From positions 37,668,401-37,732,400 of the forward strand of contig JASFXZ010000004.1 in NCBI GenBank assembly GCA_032209605.1: a DNA stretch of 64,000 bases, in the 5' to 3' direction. Positions 58,301 through 64,000 of the stretch are shown piece by piece (position 1 is the first letter of the stretch; the number at the start of each line of letters is the position of its first letter). The DNA comes from Mactromeris polynyma. Taxonomy: Eukaryota; Mollusca; Bivalvia; Venerida; Mactridae. The translations under genes and the position numbers were made by a program. The notes below the pieces were generated by a model. The model searched no databases. It worked only from the letters and a program-made list of their open reading frames with translations, and had not been told where the DNA came from.

Positions 58301-61300
58301 AACAGTGACAGGGAGAACTACAATCAATCTATCAAGAAAACTGAGACTAAAAATCAGCAACAACAAAATTGGCTATGCTAAAATTAATATTTATAACGTG
58401 AATATTTAGTTAACAGGTTAAAAGAAATGCTTATTGAAGTGATAACTCAACCACGTACCTTCTTGTATGGCTGCTTGTAAAACTACAGCATTTTCTGTAG
58501 GAGATGTCGCCTCTTCAAAGTCACGTGAACTGGGTCTCGACTGTAACAAAATGAAAAGAAGTTAACTTCAAACTGTGGAGGTATGTACATGAATACAGGA
58601 CGGACGCACGCACGCACTTACAAATGCACAGACGGACAGACAGATAAAGTGGCAGCAATATACTCCTCCTTCCAGGAGCTTTAAACACTTTTTGCAGGTG
58701 TTACAACATTTTTGTAACGTCTCCTATCAGTAAAGTAGTATATGAATCAGTCCAACATGCTAGGTAGAAGGGTTCAATGTTTAGAAATTAAGGTATAAAT
58801 TCTTCATCATCATTATCATTGTTACTACTTACATGTGTTTGATCATCTGACTCATTGTAGATGGCATGTAACTCTACCAACAGTTTGTTCTTTGCTTCGC
58901 AACAGTCTCGTATCATCTTATCTTTCTCATGAAGTTGTTCTAGAGGAAAAAATGAAATAAAAAATGTAAAACAATTGAAACATCAGTCGTATATCATGAT
59001 ATCAATTACATCGAAAACAGCGATGTACCAGCATTGCTCCAAGGTAATGGCCAAACAAGTATTTGCAAAATGAGCTAGATTTATTATGCATCATTTACTG
59101 GAATTCAAGTGAAAATCATTTCGTTATACAGTGTAAGCTGTCATATCCGACATCAGGTTGTTCCGGGTAAAAATGTCGGATATAGCAGGTTGTCAGATAA
59201 ACAGGTTTTCAGTAGTTCAGGCAAGAGGAAGTTGAAATGAACATTTATTGAATACCAAAGCAAATACTAGTTGATGTGATACCTCACAGAGGTAAAACTT
59301 TATTCAGTAAAGTTATGAAATGGTTAGTAACATAATAAATAATAAAACAGTTTAACATTTTATATAGTGTACATGTTTGCAAATGAACAAGAATAGCATG
59401 TTGCAAAAAAGTTCAACAGGAACCAAAATTATGTGTCACAATTAGCAGTTTGCGCTGTACTAACTCAGTGTAACATATCTTTACAGTGACCAAATACAAT
59501 TATTGCCTCCTAGTGAGGTGTATATGAGGATTTATTAACCTGGGAAATGTGATATCAAGCATGTACGAGTCAGTACAATGTTTGGTCATTAATAATACTA
59601 CATGTAACCAATGGAAATAACTATAAACACAGATTTAATAATAACTAGATATGTCAATAGGACACGGATGCTCTCACTATAGGCTTTTCAGTAGAATTTT
59701 TCATGTCAAAAAAGGGGCATAACTCCTCCAAAAATATGTTAAGTGTGACTGATATCGCACTTGACCTTTATTTTATCATCCAATACATATGTGGCCAATA
59801 TGAATTGAATCCATCCTTCCTTTCAAGAGTTATTGATTGGATACCAATTTTTGCATGGACAGACAGACAGGGGTAACACTTTATTCCCCTTGACCATTCC
59901 ATGAATGGCGTGGACACAAAAACAACACAGCAGTGATGTTGTCATCAGTGAAACCACACACAAATAAGCATCAACTCTATGAAGCCTGGCATATTTCTCT
60001 ACCAATAAAACGAAAGACACAACTGATTTACCTTGTATCTTCATGGCACGTTCGGCTCGACGTTCCTGTCTTATACGCTCTTCATCAGCCGCCGTTTGTA
60101 CTTCTTCCTCAACTTTGAAAGAGAAACATCATTTATTTGATAACACTGTAAGAGCATATTTTTAGTATCTTACTAACACTTTTTGCGTTTTTCTGCATAT
60201 TTACAGACAACATTCGAGTGTACTAAGTTTATACTACATAAAAATCTTGTTATCGCCTTTATTTAACTATTCAATTATCCATTACTAACAAATAAAACTA
60301 TTTTCTTTATTTTGAAAAACATGACATAAATCTGGAGTCAAGTCCCTTTAATACATATGTTCCACATCTACAACATTTACCTCCCTTGTTCTTAATCATC
60401 AGCCATAATGATAGGCATATAAGGACTTATTCCCAAATATGTGACAATTGAGATACAATGTAATACCATGACAGTTTGCATGTGACAACCATTTTTTCTT
60501 CAACTTTCTAAAATAAAGTCAAGTTTGAGAAACACGAAAAATCAGTCACTGGCGCTACCGGGAATCAAATCCAGGTCTACGGATTGCCGGTCTGTTATGC
60601 TAACCACTACACCACAGCGACCTGACGTCATTTTCGTGTAAATTTATCATATATAAATTTATGATTAATGTCACACATGAGCATAAAGACTACGTATTTT
60701 TTTATATATCTGATTATCTTATCATTGTTTACATTATATCCATATAAACTTGAAGGAATTTGCCTATCAATACGGCCAACTATTCATAACAAGGGAGGTA
60801 AATATTGTAAATGTGGGAACTATCTATACCTAAGTATCAAGGTATGGAAGTAATCTAATGCAAAAAGTATGAATTTATATATATGCTAACCTTCTTCCGG
60901 ACACTGTTCTACCGCGGTTCTCAATATCTGAGCCCATTTCTGCATCTCAGATGTAGTATTGAACACCACTTCATACATCTCCGGAGCTTGTTTGTTCTGA
61001 CTGATCAGATATATTCCTATAGTATCCTTCGTATCACGTTTCTCCCGTACCAGCAGGTTAAACAATGATACAACACTTCCCTGAAAGTATTCTTAGTGTT
61101 TTATTTTATTCTACATTCTTAATGGTAGATAGTCCGATTTTCTATCAAAATATGTTAAAGTCCGATTTTCTATCAAAATATGTTAAAGTCCGATTTTCTA
61201 CCAAAATATGTTAAAGTCCGATTTTCTATCAAAATATGTTAAAGTCCGATTTTCTATCAAAATATGTTAAAGTCCGATTTTCTATCAAAATATGTTAAAG

Positions 61301-63276
61301 TCCGATTTTCTACCAAAATATGTTAAAGTCCGATTTTCTACCAAAATATGTTAAAGTCCGATTTTCTATCAAAATATGTTAAAGTCCGATTTTCTATCAA
61401 AATATGTTAAAGTCCGATTTTCTACCAAAATATGTTAACATAACAGTTTTGAGAAAATGGCAGGTTAATGCCTTCACACAGACATACTCTAAAACACTGC
61501 ATTGTAAGTTTTCTTAAATTGTTTCCTTAAACTGCAAAACTTGATACAGGTATTTCCTAATACTGTATAAGGGGCAATGTTCACAACATGGAAATGTTAG
61601 CAAATTTAAGAAAGTGCAAAAATATCAGCCAGCGTAAATTTCCTAATTCCTGGAAGTATATATTTAGGTACTAGACTTTTAAATTATCTCTACACTTTAC
61701 TGTGATTCTCAATCATTTCAAAGTTGTAAAATGATTGATTTGAAAATTGTTAGACTTGCAAAAATATCCTTGAAACAAAAAAGAATAATCAGATATTTGG
61801 AACTGTTGATATAAATAAGCAAGGTAGGAATTTGAAAAGCTCACCTTATTATCTTGTGAGAAGAATGAATATTTCTGATTATTCTCTTGAAGAAATAAGA
61901 GAACATCATTTAAAACGACAGCCAGGACTTCAACCGATTTCCCTCGAGCATTTTTCCAACCAATGAAACCTTCGTGCAGTAATCTACGACCTTGGATATC
62001 AGATTTCTGAAAAACAATTTGATGAATTAAATTTAATCATTACTATTACTTCCATCTACTTTTACATTTCTATGATACCAATTAATTATTTTATAATGTC
62101 TCTCTATGTTATAGGTCCACAATGGAAATAAGAGTCAACTCATGTTTGCGCTATCCTAGGTGTTGGTGTGTGGGGCATGGATATTATGCACATATCATCA
62201 TTATTATTTTAATATTATTGCACGTTTTAATTATCATTCGAATATTATTGCATGTTTTAATTATCCATGTATCATATATAACTCAAATATTGATTATAGG
62301 GGTGTTGTATACACTCTATTCATCCGTTCATAATTAAATATATGATTTAAAAAACCTTCCCACCATATACCCAATATAATGGATAAATCGATAATGAAAG
62401 CCTTATCGAATTGGGTTTATACTCCACTTCCGAAATAAATATTATTATTATTACATTTTTGTAATGAGGCTTTATGTCACATAAACAGCCATATGGTTAT
62501 GCAGTGACTTTTCCTGGTATAAGTATGAAGGAAGACTTCAGCTGCCTCGCATAGCATTATTTTTGGACATAGATGGGCAACTGGGTAGAACTACTGACCT
62601 GCCACAAGCAAGTTGGACAGTTTCCTCACATACAAATTCTATATCTCAGATGGGATTTGAACCCACCCAGCAGTGGGATGCAAGCTATTTGAAGCCAGCA
62701 ACCATTACCACTCAGCTATAGAGACTTCTCTCATCAACATTTAATTTCACAAGTGAATGATCCAAGCTACAGCTTGATACTGTCACATAATTTAATTCCA
62801 AATTGTGGTCAATCTTGAAAATACTAGTAAGTATACACATAATCAATCAATTCTCCAAGACCTGCTTAGAAATGAAATTTTCCATTAAGTTACAGAGATG
62901 CACACTGGCAAACTAAAGATGGATAGACAGACATACGAACAGACAGATAACAAAGGCAAAATCAATATGTCTCCCTAGAATTGTGGAGTGGGTGGGGGGG
63001 GAAATTATCTTTGTATGCTGAAAGATGAATAGAAGAGCAACTATAAAATAACTACACATCTGCTTTCAGAACCCGATATGTAAGGGTACAAAATGACGAG
63101 ATTACACACCTTGAACTTTTTACCCCTATGTACAGCAATTGTGCGACTATCAAGCCTATTACAAATGTGTTTGAGTTTCATGGCTCTCTCCGCTGCCGCT
63201 ACCTGTCTGTTGACGCTGTGCAATACATCTTTACTGAGATCAAAAGCCTTAGTTAGGCACTCTCTGTCCTTCTTGT
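51405..63276 (-). CDS. Dbl-family RhoGEF (ARHGEF2/18/28/AKAP13 group), 3' part of the gene
   Basis: Exons in transcript order: 63276-63110, 62006-61845, 61080-60891, 60112-60032, 58939-58833, 58540-58459, 57787-57620, 57059-56938, 56157-56020, 55017-54862, 53516-53400, 52319-51405 (stop 51407-51405). All are GT-AG with matching phases; 800 codons. The first exon ends the DH domain ('KDVLHSVNRQVAAAER'). The next two form the PH domain ('LLHEGFIGWKNARG', 'VVLNDVLLFLQENNQKY', 'VSLFNLLVREK', final helix 'EMQKWAQILRTAVEQ'). Then come coiled coil ('EQLHEKDKMIRD'), 'KRAETFAGFDNHDINR' (GEF-H1/AKAP13 have RAETFGGFDSH), more coiled coil, and a disordered serine-rich tail. Family members load GTP on RhoA and link it to microtubules, junctions or PKA scaffolds. 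The catalytic DH core lies off the right edge; the exact paralogue is unresolved. Confidence 0.9.
52502..52739. mobile_element. MITE, CAGGCGCGTAGC ends, 5-bp target duplication
   Basis: Starts 'caggcgcgtagcg', ends 'cctagctatgcccctg'; TCTTT flanks both sides (52497-52501, 52740-52744). Interior 'gtctcgaaaaatcgaaaaaa' is the inverted counterpart of the 50605 element. RhoGEF intron. Confidence 0.7.
53582..53800. repeat. Dispersed repeat containing the 6005-6073 motif
   Basis: 'gagaatacgtaactacgggg' and 'aacgccacatacacaagac' match the 69-bp insertion at 6005-6073, and the repeat continues past it ('acgcacctaaggaggtcaaa'). Nature unknown; possibly part of a retroelement. RhoGEF intron. Confidence 0.5.
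54050..54323 (-). mobile_element. Full-length tRNA-derived SINE with 11-bp target duplication
   Basis: Read on the minus strand: a tRNA head (box A 'tggtccagtggttagtgcg', anticodon loop with TGT, box B 'gggttcgattccc'), then core 'ggagaagttgccggctcctt' and 'gtactggtaagaattcagtc', ending 'aacggcgttaaacccgatg' with an AAAC-rich tail. CTTTTTTCCCT flanks it (54039-54049 and 54324-54334). The core and tail resemble mollusc MetaSINE-type elements (inference). A nearly identical copy starts at 63782. RhoGEF intron. Confidence 0.88.
54653..54830. repeat. Pogo/Tigger-like dispersed repeat
   Basis: 'cagtcagacctcgtttattc' at the left and 'gaacaaacgagttccgacct' at the right are partial inverted ends; the interior matches 63434-63530 and 28108-28275. 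RhoGEF intron. Confidence 0.6.
55075..55265. repeat. SINE core fragment, second family
   Basis: 'ggggctttgagtcacattaa', 'gtaggttggaggaagattga' and 'gggtagaaccaccaacctt' match the core of the 62456-62735 element. The tRNA head is missing or decayed. Confidence 0.5.
55800..55964. mobile_element. Pogo-like MITE, near-intact
   Basis: 'tacagtaaaacctcaataat' left and 'gtgaggttttactgta' right, 165 bp, with the family's interior. RhoGEF intron. Confidence 0.82.
56590..56890 (-). repeat. Uninterrupted copy of the 350-905 repeat
   Basis: Inverted match to 350-568 plus 829-905 with no MITE at the junction ('tgtaaccttgacacggattgg'), so it is the empty-site version. RhoGEF intron, ending about 50 bp from the 57059-56938 exon. 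Confidence 0.7.
57168..57349. mobile_element. Pogo-like MITE
   Basis: 'tacagtaaaacctcagtaat' left and 'gtgaggttttaatgta' right, 182 bp. RhoGEF intron between the 57787-57620 and 57059-56938 exons. Confidence 0.8.
60355..60823. mobile_element. GTTCCCACATCTACAATATT MITE split by a tRNA-like insertion
   Basis: Outer ends 'tgttccacatctacaac' and 'attgtaaatgtgggaacta' with subterminal 'tgataggcatat' / 'tttgcctatcaatacgg' mark one family copy. Its middle is opened at about 60508-60675 by sequence containing a tRNA-like module (minus-strand box A 'tggtgtagtggttagc', box B 'ggatttgattcccgg') bounded by short inverted 'acacgaaaa' / 'ttttcgtgt'. RhoGEF intron. Confidence 0.72.
60891..62006 (-). CDS. 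RhoGEF PH-domain exons (62006-61845 and 61080-60891)
   Basis: Two exons encode the core of the PH domain that follows DH in this family. 'KSDIQGRRLLHEG', 'SVEVLAVVLNDVLLFLQ' and 'NQKYSFFSQDNKGSVVSLF' follow the order of the GEF-H1 PH strands (LKEVQAVLLTDILVFLQ, KYIFASLDQKSTVISL). The conserved Trp of the C-terminal helix is present ('QKWAQIL'). A 28-bp minisatellite begins about 50 bp upstream of the second exon. Confidence 0.9.
61130..61440. repeat. Minisatellite, 28-bp unit, 11 copies
   Basis: 'gtccgattttctatcaaaat' plus 'atgttaaa' repeats almost perfectly; the only common variant is tatc/tacc. High identity suggests recent expansion. It lies in a RhoGEF intron, about 50 bp from the acceptor side of the 61080-60891 PH exon. 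Confidence 0.95.
62390..62455 (+). mobile_element. Possible LINE 3' tail
   Basis: 'tccgaaataaatattattat' ends in ATT repeats after an AATAAA, like the element ending at 34872. The body is not recognisable. Confidence 0.3.
62456..62735 (-). mobile_element. tRNA-derived SINE, second family
   Basis: Minus-strand head: box A 'tagctgagtggtaatggt' and box B 'gggttcaaatccc', followed by a core ('gtagttctacccagttgcc', 'gaagtcttccttcatac') and 'tatgtgacataaagcctca'. Related core fragment at 55075-55265. RhoGEF intron. Confidence 0.7.
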
Positions 63277-63545
63277 CTGTAAAACAATCAAATATAATTA
63301 TAAACTACCGGTAAATGACACTGATTTAACCAAACTTTTCTCCTTTCTTCTTTAATACCATTTCAATGTAAGGCCATCCTTAAAAAATTGTTTGTTTGCG
63401 GTTACGTGACCAACTCATGAACTTTTTTTCATTGCACATAGACCTCGCTTATTTGACAATCTTCTATCCGAATACATGGTATTGTACAAAATAAATATCA
63501 GGTCCTGATGTATCTTTTTAGGCATGTCGATTAAAATGGGCTATT

Positions 63546-63691
63546 TATTCGAAACTGGTCTTCTTATTGAGGTGGTCTTAATATTAAGGTTGAATACAGA
63601 GCAAAACAGTCAAAATGGACTCGAAAATTGTGTTTGTAATATTGATGTGGTCTTCTTATTGAGGTGGTCTTTAAGTGAGATTTTACTGTAT
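63546..63691. mobile_element. Pogo-like MITE, left end lost
   Basis: Interior 'gttgaatacagagcaaaaca' and right end 'taagtgagattttactgta' are intact; the left end runs into a different repeat (63434-63530). Confidence 0.7.
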
Positions 63692-63781
63692 ATATCTAAA
63701 ATATCTGGTAGTCACTATTCACAACGCTAAAATAAGAATTTTCTTCATTTTTTTCAAAGATTATAAACACCCAACATTTAA

Positions 63782-64000
63782 GTTTGTTTGTTTCATCGGG
63801 TTTAACGCCGTTTCTCAACGATATTTCAGTTATATACGGCGGCCGGTTCACCTAACCAGTTTTTCCTGGACTGAATTCTTACCAGTACTAACTTACCCTT
63901 CCACAAGGAGCCGGTAACTTCTCCACATGTGGAGGAAAATCAACATTTTTTTGGGTCAAATTTTCATGGAAGGGATGACCTGCCGCGACTGGGAATCGAA
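63782..64000 (-). mobile_element. SINE copy cut by the window edge
   Basis: Near-identical to 54050-54323 from the tail ('gggtttaacgccgtttctc') through the core to the start of box B ('ctgggaatcgaa'), where the window ends. It has a small extra 'ttttttgggtc' relative to the other copy. Confidence 0.85.

Overview
This is eukaryotic nuclear DNA: AT-rich, with small exons bounded by GT/AG splice sites, long introns, tRNA-derived SINEs, many MITEs (short non-autonomous DNA transposons with terminal inverted repeats) and very abundant minisatellites. The SINE and simple-repeat types (tails ending in CGGCGTTAAACCC, and copies of 'gaccttgacctttgacc' and 'agagggccatgatgg') look like bivalve mollusc repeats. 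I infer a bivalve or a close lophotrochozoan; the species cannot be named from sequence alone.

Three protein-coding genes are supported. (1) 1785-4380, plus strand: the last three exons of an SLC22-type (organic cation/anion) MFS transporter, entering from the left edge. (2) 41360-10715, minus strand: a complete 24-exon gene that I recognise as the KIAA0825 (DUF4495) orthologue. All splice phases fit and the predicted protein is 1347 aa, against about 1275 aa in human. (3) 63276-51405, minus strand: the last 12 exons (800 codons) of a Dbl-family RhoGEF of the ARHGEF2/ARHGEF18/ARHGEF28/AKAP13 group, running from the end of the DH domain through the PH domain and coiled coils to the C-terminus; its 5' part lies beyond the right edge. 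SLC22 and KIAA0825 converge tail-to-tail across 4381-10714. The RhoGEF lies upstream of KIAA0825 on the same strand. I see no evidence that the three genes share a function.

Most of the window is repeats. KIAA0825 introns hold about ten minisatellite arrays (17- to 58-bp units; about 8 kb in total, roughly a quarter of the gene), eight or so MITEs, a mariner relic, a CpG-rich fold-back element and a LINE 3' end that abuts a splice donor. At least six short mobile-element families recur. Several still show target-site duplications or nested insertions that can be read against an empty copy elsewhere in the window.

The most interesting signals are: (a) two minisatellites whose units are amplified MITE termini, one beside and one running into a copy of the parent element; (b) a 653-nt stretch with no C on the plus strand (a G-less, CU-rich tract in the KIAA0825 pre-mRNA) between two tiny exons (55 and 53 nt) that together can be skipped in frame; (c) an 86-bp palindrome and a ~240-bp direct duplication in the putative RhoGEF 3' UTR; (d) a 69-bp insertion bounded by a 5-bp duplication inside one copy of a local duplication. 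No bacterial-type system (operon, CRISPR, phage) is present.
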